From positions 744,001 to 808,000 of the forward strand of contig JAGQDJ010000045.1 in assembly GCA_022885665.1 (NCBI GenBank): a stretch of DNA of 64,000 nt, in the 5' to 3' direction. Positions 1 to 10,400 of this stretch are shown here, one piece after another (the stretch's first letter is position 1; each line of letters opens with the position of its first letter). A program made the translations under genes and the position numbers. The DNA comes from Triops longicaudatus. Lineage: Eukaryota; Arthropoda; Branchiopoda; Notostraca; Triopsidae. The notes beneath the pieces are model-generated. The model did not search any database and had not been told where the DNA came from. It saw nothing but the letters and a program-made list of their open reading frames with translations.

Positions 1-703
1 GTTCTACGCAAGTTCTGTAGGAAAGCGATTCTGTTTTGGTAGTCAAGTGGCGAATTTCTGAAAAAAAAATCTTTTACAGCTACGTGTTGCAACGAAGACA
101 TGATATATTGATTCCAATTATGGCGTACGTACGGGTTCAGTGTGGTTTAGTATTCATTATTTCTTCCACGCCGAAGTACCCAGGTAGAGCATCTCAGAAG
201 CCAGCAAGTCTGGATAGCTAATTATGACTACTTGCTAAAAAACCGTATAGGCATTTCAGTTGGACAGGCTGAGTTACTTTATTTATTTAAAAATTTCAAG
301 ACAAGCAACGTTGACTGTCCGACGTATTATCTTCTGTGTTATTTTTGAGCAGGCTGTATAATAACAGACTACAATGCGTTACACAGGATAAGCAAAATCA
401 ACGCCTGCAGGGTTTGGCCAGCAAAGAATTTCGGGGGATGAGAAGAAAGATAAAACCTAAGTGGTTTTCTCTTTAGCGCAACAGGTGGCGTGTGGGTATC
501 CAATCTGGAATAAAATTTGGTGTATACCGCGTTTTACTGCCTTGTGAGGAGGTGCAAAATTCTGTTTGTATGTTTGGAATGTATGTAAGGGAGCTATTAC
601 AATGTTTTATTAACAAGGCAGCCTACAAATGCAGTTAAATGTAATTGTGTAGTAACTGTGTAACGTAAAGCTGAGGGGATAACCGTACGCGTATTCGTAT
701 ACC
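1..703. other. upstream region of FUZ, no gene seen
   Basis: No open frame with coding character and no recognisable repeat. It presumably includes the FUZ promoter and 5' UTR, but no TATA/initiator pair stood out. Confidence 0.5.
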
Positions 704-778
704 ATGTCAGCGTACCTGATTTGTCAAACTACTTCTGGAATACCTCTTTTTACCCGACGTAAAGGAGACATCCCTCCG
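704..778 (+). CDS. FUZ: FUZ exon 1 (start codon exon)
   Basis: Residues 1-25. It begins at the first ATG that yields the expected short strand of the N-terminal longin domain (MSAYLICQTTSGIPLFTRR). It ends in phase 0 at a good donor, CCG|GTGAGT. It is too short to stand out as an open frame and was found by searching for the missing FUZ N-terminus. Confidence 0.87.
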
Positions 779-1728
779 GTGAGTAAATTCAATTCCTATT
801 GACTGCTTTTTGCTTAACATGTTAAGCCATTAACATCAGTGGACTTTCTTGCACGTTTTTCTAACTGTTTGTGGTATATTAAAAAGAATCACGACCACTG
901 GTTTCGTTTTTCATTGTTTTAGAGTGATTTTTTTCTTTAAATGAATAAGCTTAAATTTGGTTAAGCCTTATCCAACTTATTCTAACCCATAAAACTAAGT
1001 CTGTCTGAACTGAACATCACCTACCTGAACGCCACCCTTACCATCTGGGTTGATTTTTGTATCGTATATCGCACCTTTGAATCGAAGGGACTCAAGTAAG
1101 GTAAACTAAGGTAAACAACATTTATGAATGGCGAAGTTTCCCACCAAGAAAAGTTTCTAATCTCACTGTAAATAGAACAGTGTTTCATTATATTAAATAA
1201 CCCTATGGGTTAACCTTGAGAAAAGGTGTAAGTATTGTCTGTTTTTGTGTATTTTTTCCCGGCAAATTTTTTTCTGCATTAAGAGGAGAAAAATTATTCA
1301 CACTGTAAGAGTACGTTTGTGTTAACCATGCAACCTATGCGAAAACTACTTCAAAACCCATGGCAAATTTCGTATACAGTATTTTAGTTTTTCAGAACTT
1401 CTGCTAATTTGACCTTTTAAAAAGTGTTGTACATTTGAGCTATTGTGAGAAAACTAATAATTATAGCCCCGAAGTGGTATGGAAAAAAAAGAACAATGTT
1501 TAATAGTATTCATAGGTATATCGTCTCAATACAAAAGGGGTAAAAACAATAGGAAGAACTAATAATACAGTATATTTGTGAAACGTCAGTAAAAGTAACC
1601 CTTGGACTTGAAACCAATTAAATTGTTACTTACTGACTATTGCGCAAATTACTCTAAAATTCAGCAGATGTGTTACAAGAGCTTACAAGTACAATGTTTC
1701 AAGATGCCGTTGCGATGTCACCCAAAGA

Positions 1729-1779
<51 letters not shown>

Positions 1780-4700
1780 CAATGCTTACCCCGTAGCCAA
1801 TATTTCCGTTTTCTCCAATCACTTGTTAGCGAATGGACTGTATTGTTGGAGGGTCACGCAGTTAGGAAAGATAACTTCGGTTTCGTTGCGCGTTGGGAAT
1901 TGAAATCCGGTTTAACGGGCTAGATGTATTAAAATTGTTAAGGTTTTGGTAGCTTAAGTTAGGTTATTCAACTCTTCTTACCTGGAATGAAGAAAAACAG
2001 TATTTCCGTTAGTAAAATTTCTCGTTCACTACAAAGCGCTAGAACCAAAAAATAAAGTTTTTCTTGCGCGGGCTTAATGTTGGCGACTTCGCTTTTGAAG
2101 TTTTTGAAGCATGAAAGTTATATGTAAAGCATATATATCGTGCATTTATTTTTTGGTAAAAAAAAAGAAAAGAAAAATTAATATTTCTTAATAGTGACCC
2201 GATATGGATATTCCTGTTTTTAGTTGCCGTTTCCTGTGTCAGCTTCCCTAAATGGTGTTTTTACGTTTGCTACCTCCCATGGCTGCCGTTTGGTAAAAAC
2301 TACCACCGCGGACTGTCAGTTAGTGTGGAAGGAATTTCTTGATAGGTTAACTCCCACCTTTTTTTACGGGAAGATAATTTAACGGCTTTCTCTCTTTTTT
2401 TTTCTACAATTCAGCCTTATCCTGGTCGTTGTAGCATCGGATGATGGCCTGACTAGCACGTATTTGGAGCGGTTGTTAGAGCGCGTTTTCCAGTCTATGG
2501 TTTTCTGTCTGGGTTGGGAGGACTTGGCCAATATACGGAACGTCGAGCGTCTCAAACGCGACCTAAAAGTTGTTCTTTTCTTTCAGAACCTATAATTGTG
2601 TCAACTTTTCTGAACCTTATGCCCGTTTCTAGGTGTCGTACCCCTTAATTGACAAGTTGCTCGACAGTCTCCAACCTGAAGAAACTTGGGATCATTTCTG
2701 TGATCTAACTGATAGTGTTGATTGTCTCTTTTGTCCCGAAAAAGCTACTTTCGAAGTATGGTGCTCAATTTTTCTTTTACCTTACACCTTGCAAGGCAGA
2801 AAATAAAAAATACGTGCCCCATGGGTTAGAAACAAAAACAGCTAAAAAGCTATCATTCTTAGGGAATACTACAGTGTTTCGCCGAAAGTGTTGGCACCGT
2901 GTTTGGCTGCTTAGTGATCAGCGGCAAAGTAGCAGCAGCTACGGCGGATTGGTGGAGTTTAACCAGCGAAGAACTCATATTGATATTCTTGTGCTTAACC
3001 TGCAGTGCAAACTGCACCGGAAGAGATATTCCAATCTATTTGCCCATCCGGAGTCCCAAAGTAAAACAGAAAAAAATAGAAACGTCAATATGCTCCCCAA
3101 AGCGCTTTTGATATGTTAATTCAATGCTTCCATCCTTTTACCGTTTTAACGCTTTTATGTGTTTTCTCGAGTAAAATTCTCTCCTGTACTAAAAAAAAAA
3201 TATTCCGGATATCGCAAGGTGCCCTTTCGCTTGGTGACATGGAAACTAACTCAATTGACGGATATCGCTGTCTTATGTGGTACTACACCGTCGCTGGCGG
3301 AATTGGAAAAGGAAGTGAGAAGATTCTGGAGACCTGCTTTTGCTTTAATCAAGTCTGCGGAGACCATCTACCCCGTCAATATTCCGCCTGATTTCGCTCT
3401 AGATAAAAACATCTTAGGGTAAGTATTTTTACTTTTGTATGCAGAAATTTTGCTTATTCCCTTTCCTAGCCCCCAAAAATGAGATTGTAATGTAAGATTT
3501 CCGAGAGAGCAGTGAAGTATTAAGTTATTATTCTAAATAGTAAACTGTCCAATAAGTCCTTCGCTGTGGGGGAAAATTCGCGAAAGGAGACGTCTGCCAC
3601 GTAAACCTAAAACGTAGTACAGTACCGTAGACCTTTTTTCTCTGGGATATTCAGAGGAAAATTAGGAGGGTTATTACGGAGCAGGGCTGTTAACACACGT
3701 TAACTTTATATGTGTAAATTACAGAACACTTGTCTGTCCAAACCAAATTCAGTCTTTTTCCGAAATAAGTCGTCAATTAGTTTAAATAGGCCTAATAAAT
3801 GAGCAAGCCATAAAGTCTGAATGCCTCTCATTCGGATAGCGGTAATGGACAATCCACATGATGTTCTTCGCGAATCGCTCGTACAGCTTCTCTTTCGAAG
3901 TACAAGAAAATGAAATATTGCATTGGGGCTTACGGTAAGGAAGTGCGCCGTCTGTGTGAAGCCTGGCTGGATCTGACGTGAAGTGAAAGTTAGCTCTAAC
4001 GTGTGAATTTTCCGATAGTTTACTGTTCTGCGCTTTGGCACTGTTTGTGTGCGGATTTTCGCTATTTTCTAGTTCCCATGTCGCGTGTGAGAGTGAAGGG
4101 AGAGAGTATTAGAGCTTTGTCAAGTTAAACTCGGTTCAACACGTTTTTTCGTGTTTTGGCAATATGAGCTGTTGATGTGTCTACCAGAGCATGAAAGTCT
4201 CATAAGATCTCATAAATCGAATTTGATCTATTGATATTTGATCGGATTTGAAAATTGATCTATTTTTAACGAAAACCCCCAAAGTGACAAGTTGTCAAAC
4301 TTGAAAATGACTGCTGTTATTTTCTCGTAACATGACATTTATCTCTTTAAACATTCCGCCCGTGCAAGCATTTGATCTAAGCGTCGTTGTGTAAGGCCAC
4401 TGTTTACCGACCTTCTCTTATAGGGCGATTACATGGAAAACTTGAGGTGACGACTTTACCTTTACTGTTCGATATTTTTCAAAATTTTTGAGACAGTAAA
4501 GTTTTGCCTTTTACTCTCTCGTAATTAACGAGGAAATAATTTAGAGAACAATGAACAGGTAATGTGTAATTGTTCAAGGAACTTAAGTTTAACAAAAAGG
4601 AATTTGACATTTTCTCCTCGGTAATCGCTAGTAGTTGCTAATTTAGAGATTTCATTAGAAAAAAATGACAAACATATAGTAGTGATTGGAAAATCTTCCA

Positions 4701-5828
4701 CGCAATGTTCCGTTTTCCCCCCATTCAGAGTTAAGGAAAGGAAAGAACAGGCCCGTTGCCAGGGGAGAGGTTAAGGGGTTACCATATCCCCTCCCCCACA
4801 CCGAAATTTTGTTTTATAATGATGAAGATAGGCAAAACCCAAATGTCCAATAAAATTGCATATTGGAAAACCTCCGAATTGAAATCCTGACTATGGAACT
4901 GTGAAAGAGTAAAGATTGGCCTTAAGACTATCTATTTGTATCAATATTTCTGGAGCATTACATATTCTATAATTAAAATATTTGAAACTCAGTTTAAAGT
5001 ATTAGTTATTCTTTTTCGTGGCTCTGTTCTAAGCAGGCTTTTCACATCAGAAGCCTCAAAAAGGGATCTTAACTGGATTGGCCCGGAAAATGAGTATAAT
5101 CTAATAGATATACAGTGGTCTGCATTTTATTAGATATCAGTTATTTGAGTAACCCGCACAACTTAATGAAAGGTTGACGGTCCCCTCTTAAGCCCATTAT
5201 TAATTCAATAATTTAAGCCCATTATTTATTAAATAAATTAAACCTACTTTTGTACTGAAAAATGGATAATTGAATACTTCGCATTTTGACAAACATTTTA
5301 AAGAACCGCTGTATATATGACAATGCGAAGTGACACAACCCCGTATTTTTTTAACACTCCTCACATTTGAATACTGTCCTTCGGGTCCCTAGCCTATTCA
5401 AATAAGCGGGTTGCGCTGTATTTCAATTGGAAAAATATTCTTTAAGTTTTTGCTTAGGTATGTCCTGATCCACACTCAGAAACGACGGTGCGTGAGTTCT
5501 TTAACTCCCCACATATGGGAAAAAGAGCCTCCTACCACGACAGGCTTGAGCAATGCACGCCGTCGTGATATTTTGCGAGCGTTTTACAAAACTGTTTTGG
5601 GTACTTTGCATTCTCTCACAGGTAATTATTCTTTGTATTGTAAAGCAAGACCTTAAATCTACTAATTTTTTAAACTCCCACCAACGTAAAGGTTCTTCCT
5701 CGGCGATTACAGAAACCTTTATGACGTTCGAGTACCATACGTGCCACGCTGTGGTATCCAAGCCTTTCCTTTTATTGGTCTTGTATCCGTCCGGACTACA
5801 TAATCACATTCTACGGCAAGTTCATTAG
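704..5828 (+). CDS. FUZ: Fuzzy (FUZ) planar cell polarity effector, complete 8-exon gene
   Basis: Exons: 704-778, 2224-2345, 2415-2568, 2633-2755, 2875-3060, 3219-3418, 5458-5621, 5713-5828. All splice phases agree and give 379 aa; vertebrate FUZ is about 418 aa. FUZ is a longin-domain protein of the CPLANE complex with Inturned and Wdpcp. It acts at the basal body in ciliogenesis, the Fuz-Inturned pair serving as exchange factor for Rab23, and in flies it sets planar polarity. Family landmarks seen in order: an N-terminus with GIPLF (residues 13-17), LPFPVSASLNGV (26-37), NIRNVERLKRDLK (105-117), FAESVGTVFG (160-169), ADWWSL (180-185), DIPIYLPIRSPKVPFRL (around 210-225), LCGTTPSL (around 235-242) and ILG at the exon 6-7 junction. 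The C-terminus is shorter than in vertebrates. The exon 4-5 junction lacks about five residues I would expect before FAES, so that boundary may be slightly wrong. Identity is very likely. Confidence 0.93.
779..2223 (+). other. FUZ intron 1
   Basis: Non-coding sequence of 1.4 kb. The only notable structure is a homopolymer pair of 32 T followed by 17 A at 1731-1779. No other gene or repeat is visible. Confidence 0.8.
1731..1779. repeat. T32-A17 homopolymer pair
   Basis: 32 T followed directly by 17 A. The A-run can pair with the adjacent T-run, so the tract is self-complementary. It sits in FUZ intron 1. Lengths may be affected by sequencing or assembly. Confidence 0.9.
2224..2345 (+). CDS. 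FUZ: FUZ exon 2
   Basis: Residues 26-65 plus two bases of codon 66. Acceptor TTTTTAG|TTGCCG, donor GATAG|GTTAAC. LPFPVSASLNGV and LVWKEFLD match the SLNGV and VVWKSFHD blocks of vertebrate FUZ, part of the first longin domain. Confidence 0.9.
2415..2568 (+). CDS. FUZ: FUZ exon 3
   Basis: Completes codon 66 and covers residues 67-117. Acceptor ACAATTCAG|C, weak donor AAA|GTTGTT. It contains a hydrophobic strand (LILVVVAS) and the diagnostic block NIRNVERLKRDLK. The 64-base intron that follows joins it to SYPLIDKLL, exactly as in the family. Confidence 0.92.
2633..2755 (+). CDS. FUZ: FUZ exon 4
   Basis: Residues 118-158, phase 0 on both sides. Acceptor CCGTTTCTAG|GTG, donor GAA|GTATGG. DLTDSVDCLFCPE corresponds to the LTQCVDCVIPPE segment of vertebrate FUZ. 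The 3' boundary is the least certain in the gene, because a few residues of the expected helix before FAES are absent. Confidence 0.85.
2875..3060 (+). CDS. FUZ: FUZ exon 5
   Basis: Residues 159-220, phase 0. Acceptor TACTACAG|TGT, donor AAA|GTAAAA. It carries FAESVGTVFGCLV, GKVAAATADWWSL and RDIPIYLPIRSPK, the second longin-domain core of FUZ. Confidence 0.92.
3219..3418 (+). CDS. FUZ: FUZ exon 6
   Basis: Residues 221-286 plus two bases of codon 287. The acceptor GCAAG|GTG has a poor pyrimidine tract but a good branch-like TACTAA about 30 bases upstream. The donor is a perfect GG|GTAAGT. VPFRLVTWKLTQL, LCGTTPSLAELE and RRFWRPAFALI match FUZ. A 2-kb intron follows. Confidence 0.92.
5188..5240. 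repeat. two-copy tandem duplication in FUZ intron 6
   Basis: A 26-base unit starting TAAGCCCATTATT occurs twice in direct tandem with slight divergence. It lies in the 2-kb intron between FUZ exons 6 and 7, which otherwise shows nothing I can identify. Confidence 0.7.
5458..5621 (+). CDS. FUZ: FUZ exon 7
   Basis: Completes codon 287, covers residues 288-341 and starts codon 342. Acceptor TTTTTGCTTAG|G, donor ACAG|GTAATT. RRRDILRAFYKTV matches RRRLLRNFYTLV in vertebrate FUZ, and RRC corresponds to KRC. Confidence 0.9.
5713..5828 (+). CDS. FUZ: FUZ exon 8 (stop codon exon)
   Basis: Completes codon 342 and covers residues 343-379, then TAG. Acceptor GCGATTACAG|AA. The hydrophobic PFLLLVLYP strand followed by a short amphipathic end resembles the third longin domain near the vertebrate C-terminus. 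I found no canonical AATAAA shortly after the stop. Confidence 0.82.
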
Positions 5829-6575
5829 CACTTTCTTTTCTTCTTTCTCGACATCGCCTACCACCACACTTAATAGTGCCTACCAGGTCTCATTTGTGTG
5901 TTGAATCTTCCAGGTCTGTGAGCCAGAAACTATTGCAAACCTTGAGCAAAGAGAAGAATTTCAAATGGTGATGGAGCATCTCTAATTTTACAAAGAAAGA
6001 AATTGTGACTTGTTAAAGTGTTGTTCTCATTTTATGCATAACAATGGTAAAATTGATTCTTGGACGGCGAAATTACAACCACACAAGTACAAAAATTTGT
6101 AACGTGTTACAACACGCATATTTCGCCGCAAAACCCCTGTTTGATTCTTTACAAAAACGCTGTTTCTAAAAAAATGTTGAAAATATAGCGCCATTTTCGT
6201 ACAAAAGGGACGCACTTGGCACCAATAAGGGGAGAAACTATAATTAATGTGTCAAAGTTCTAAGATTGGGGACAATCGAAAGAAAAGCAAAATTGCAAGC
6301 CGGATATATTCCACACCGGTTAAATGCACACTGGGAAGAGGAACATAATGAATCCTCTTGTAGGTAGCACTAAATGGGCGCAGCTGTGAATTTTTGTGAT
6401 CCTTGGTAAAAGTGCATGGGACATAACTGAAATTCAGTTTGGTGAAAAAAAAAACTGAGCTTTCACTGGGATGGGTGTAACATTATTATCATCTTTTTTT
6501 AAGTTACAGAACACCATAAAGTCAATTTGGGCGTCAAACGAAATTCAGGTCGCGTTTTCCAACTCGGGAGAAATG
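5829..6575. other. convergent intergenic region between FUZ and the claudin-like gene
   Basis: It holds the unmapped FUZ 3' UTR on one side and, up to 6581, the end of the claudin-like transcript on the other. No other gene or repeat is visible. Confidence 0.6.
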
Positions 6576-6581
6576 TTTATT
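6576..6581 (-). terminator. poly(A) signal of the claudin-like gene
   Basis: AATAAA on the minus strand, beginning 27 bases after the stop codon. This implies a very short 3' UTR, ending near 6560. Confidence 0.6.
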
Positions 6582-6607
6582 GCTTCACCCATAATACTTT
6601 TCCCTTC

Positions 6608-7458
6608 TTACACTTCAGTACTTTGGGTATGGATACGGACTCGTTTGATAGTCCCATTACGGGACGGCGTAGGCGAGGCAGCTGAAAAGCCTGGATTAGG
6701 TATTCCATCGGTAGTCATTACGGTAGAAGTGGTATCGTTGGAATGGACGGAATTGTTTAGATCCGGAGTCGGCGATTGAAACTGGTAATTTTTCGGCTTC
6801 TTGATGGATGATTTCAAAGGAGATTTCGGACCAAAGGACGCCGAGCCGTTTGAAGAGAGGACGGAATTTGTTGTCGTGGCGATGGAGCCAATTGAGCCAC
6901 TATAAAGGCTTACACTACCATCGACGGAATCCGAGGCTGGGGACTGACGCCCGGTGCCGGAGGGTTTGCCGTTGGAAGAAGGATTAGGAGCGGTGTTGAC
7001 GTAAATGTATGGATCGCCGCTAGATGACGTGACAGCTATGCTGGATTTTTTGGAAGTGGAAGTACCCCGATGGGTGCGATGCGATGAGCGAGACGAATGG
7101 ACTCCGTTGGAAGATTTTTTGCTCCGTGAAGAATTTCGAGAAGGTGAAGAGCGAATGATTTTAGGAGAAGGGCGAGGGGCCGATGCTGCAGGGCGGCCAT
7201 TTTCATCCCTAAAACCGGGGTTGTCGATCGTAACAGCGTATTGGCCGCTAGGATCGCGGCTGTAAAGCGTCGGATCACCTCCCAGTTTCCGGGATTGCCA
7301 GAAATCGAGCGTGGCAAAGAGCGCTAAGAGGATCTCGAGTCCCACAACTACTAACTGGAGATAATACGCCCAGCTCCATTGCACCATAAAAGAGGAGTTA
7401 AGTGGAAATTTGGCGTTCTGCAGGTTGAAGACGCCTGCACCGACCGCAGCCAATAGGG
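6608..7458 (-). CDS. claudin-like exon 4 (TM3-TM4, cytoplasmic tail, stop)
   Basis: Acceptor TCTTTATAG|CC. It covers residues 129-411. After TM4 (LVVVGLEILLALFATLDF) comes a low-complexity tail with RS/SS/SP runs, several possible Ser/Thr-Pro phosphosites and a basic patch just before the terminal STEV. The stop is TAA. Confidence 0.9.
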
Positions 7459-10400
7459 CTATAAAGAAGAAAAATGCTTAATAATAGGACAATACAATAT
7501 TCATGAAAAAGAAGATAGCACATTTGTCGCATATTTAGTACTATGGCGTTAGTATTAAAAGATAACTGTTGAATTAATTTGAGCAAATATAGGGCTGTTT
7601 TGAGTAACATGCGGAATGAAACTTCGAAATCAACATGTTTCCCCACGAGACTGTAAAAGAAATTCGTTTCTGTGGCTAATTGAGTCAAGGGATTTCTAAA
7701 AGGGAAGATGAACATCTGGGTAAATACGACTAATTTCACTGGATCACGGAAAGAGAGCGTGAAAGGAGAAATAAACAGGAACAGAACGGAAAGAAAGACG
7801 AACGCGGCACTGATGGATTGCTGGATCTTTTTTTGTGACGGGTAAGTAGTCTTGACGAAATAGACAATCTGTTAGCGTTTAAAGTGAGTGACGTTTGTAT
7901 CCTTGCTTGACGTCACAGAGAACAAGCGCATTTCCACGCTTATTTGCAGTAGCGTGTATAAAAGGCCCACAATTAGTGCGAAAGGAAACGTTTGGAGGCT
8001 TTCTTGTGTGCGTTACAGCCGCACGGAGTTCGGACCTTGTTTACTGATTTCTTACTACTTTACGTATACACAGCACGAACCTAGATCGTTACTATAACGG
8101 ATGGAATTCGGTTCGTTTGAGCGAATAGAATGGAGAGGACAAAGTGCAAATAGACGAGCGCGTAGCACGCTTTATTTGACACACTTGTCTGACTATGCGC
8201 TTTAACTTTTTTAAGTGCTTTAACAATATTGGATAAGTTTGATGCAAGAATATGTGTTTCAACATAGCTATGTTTATACAACAGAAGTGATTTTTTGTTC
8301 TTCTGAGCTAAAAAAGTCAAAAAATAAAAATTGTCGACATTTGCGCCTTGACCTACCTTATTTTTTTTGCACCAGAGTGGCTGAAAAATGTTGACTTCGT
8401 GAAATCCGTAAAATATTTTTGGGAATATTTTCGATTGTTTGAATAGTTATGTCTACCATGTTTATTTTACCGAACTACAAAACCTTGAACACTTGAATTT
8501 TAGCCGTCGTGTGCGTCAAAACCGTTCATTTGGTGCTAAGGATTCTTATGTAACTACTTCTTACGGTACGACTTATCCATGACCAAGGAAATGTCCATTT
8601 TCTGTTTCTGTCAAAGTCTCCAAAGCTTTCAGGGAACACTCCAAATTAGTATAAGGGATGTCTTAAAAAATCAGTCGTGCATTACCCGCATTACGTACAG
8701 TAACAAACACTTGCTGTCAACAAAGTTTTCAAACATCTTTTGTTTCAGAAATCGACTTCGGAAACTTCCCTTGTAAGTTGCACTTGAACCAGGGAGGCTA
8801 AGTATTCAGTGGGATTTAGTCCTTCCCCTTTTCTTGGCACGTTGGTAAAGTTAATGAGAATCCGACAGTACGGAAAGAGCTCGAAGCATCTGCTAATATT
8901 GAAGACGTACGGTAGAGCTTTCGATGGTAATTGCCTGAGCTACATCCACGGCCATATCCAGCATTCGGAACTTACTAGCTTGTCACGGCAATAAAGCTGT
9001 GCGGGGGAAACGCAAAGTACATCGTGTAGAACAGAAACAAACCGCCCTCAAGTTACCTTGAATTTAGCCTCACTAATTGAGGACCTACTGCAGCACACAA
9101 TTCAGTATTAAAAGCGTGTGGAAATGACATCAGTGGAAACTCTCGTTAAAGGAGCTTTGCTGCGGTGTCATGGAATATTCATAGGAGGATGGCAGAAGAC
9201 ATTGTTCACGTAAAGGGGCGAACCTTGGATTTTGGTTGGGGGGAGGCGTAAGGGATTCAGGGGTGCTTTCCATATGCACTTTTTTTACACTTGGCAGTCG
9301 CCTGTGCTCACCATGATAAAAATTAGCTTTTTGGGAAGTTAACCTCCTATTCCCCCCATGAGTACGGGGGCTCTTAAACAAGTGTCCTGGTGTTAGCTAT
9401 GGGCTATTTTTGCTAATTAGGTCTACATGTTAATAGTTGCGCTTATGTAAGTTATTCTGACGCTGGTCTTCAAAAATTTGTGAAAGTAGTATCTGCCAGA
9501 TTTTTAAGTAAAATTCAGGGCGCAACCACAACGGATTATTTGCCGCTAGTCCTGGTAATCTTCATCTTCAAATTTCTAGCTGGTTGTCGACTTACTTCTG
9601 TTACTGGTCACTTGGTAGCTTCGTTCATTAAAGTAAACGGAACTTGCGCAACATTGTGCGAGTCGCCATTGACACACAGGCTACGTCATATTTAATGTAA
9701 CTTAAACGTCAGCGCATTTATATTGTCCAATTAAACTTCACGGTTCCTGGAAAACTGTTGCACGTAAAACATGAGTAAAACGAATTGTGCTATTTGACGT
9801 TCCTGGCCAGCGGTTTCGACAAACACTGCTTCAGCCCTTGTCAACAACTAAATGTATCAACGGAAACTTTTGACAAAACATTACATTTGTGCCGTTAGAG
9901 TGGTAGCTTAGCTGACTCGGACGTCATTCCTTAATGTGCGAAATAAACCACGTCGGAAAGCTGCAGTAAAATACGTTCAAGCCTCTACAATTTGAATACT
10001 GCCATTTGTTTAAGAAATATGAAGAATTTTGGATGCCTCTGGAGAACTCGGGCAACAAATCATTAGAACGCACATGTAAAGACATTTTCTTGAACTTGCC
10101 TTGGAGTCGTAATAATCTTATTAAAAGTTTAATTCATAAAAAGTTATTTTTTTTTTTTACTTTTCATATAGCTGTTTTCGTGAAAAATGTGATCCGAAAT
10201 CGACAATGCTTTATACATTACTATATTGAAAAGAAAGTTCCAGTTATATTTTCCTAGAGATTTGATAGCTTTAATTAACCTAAAATACCAATTCCAGTAA
10301 ATAAACTTCTTGTCGTTTCCATGTGTCAAAGTTTCTCCAGAAAGGAGATGTTCTAGGGCACAAACAAGCCATTTGCTTATGGATATAGTATAACAATTGT

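Noticed and set aside
3706..4041. 111-codon open frame on the minus strand, looked at as a possible transposase relic
   Set aside because: No DDE/D signature or helix-turn-helix is visible. It lies within FUZ intron 6 and is best treated as chance.
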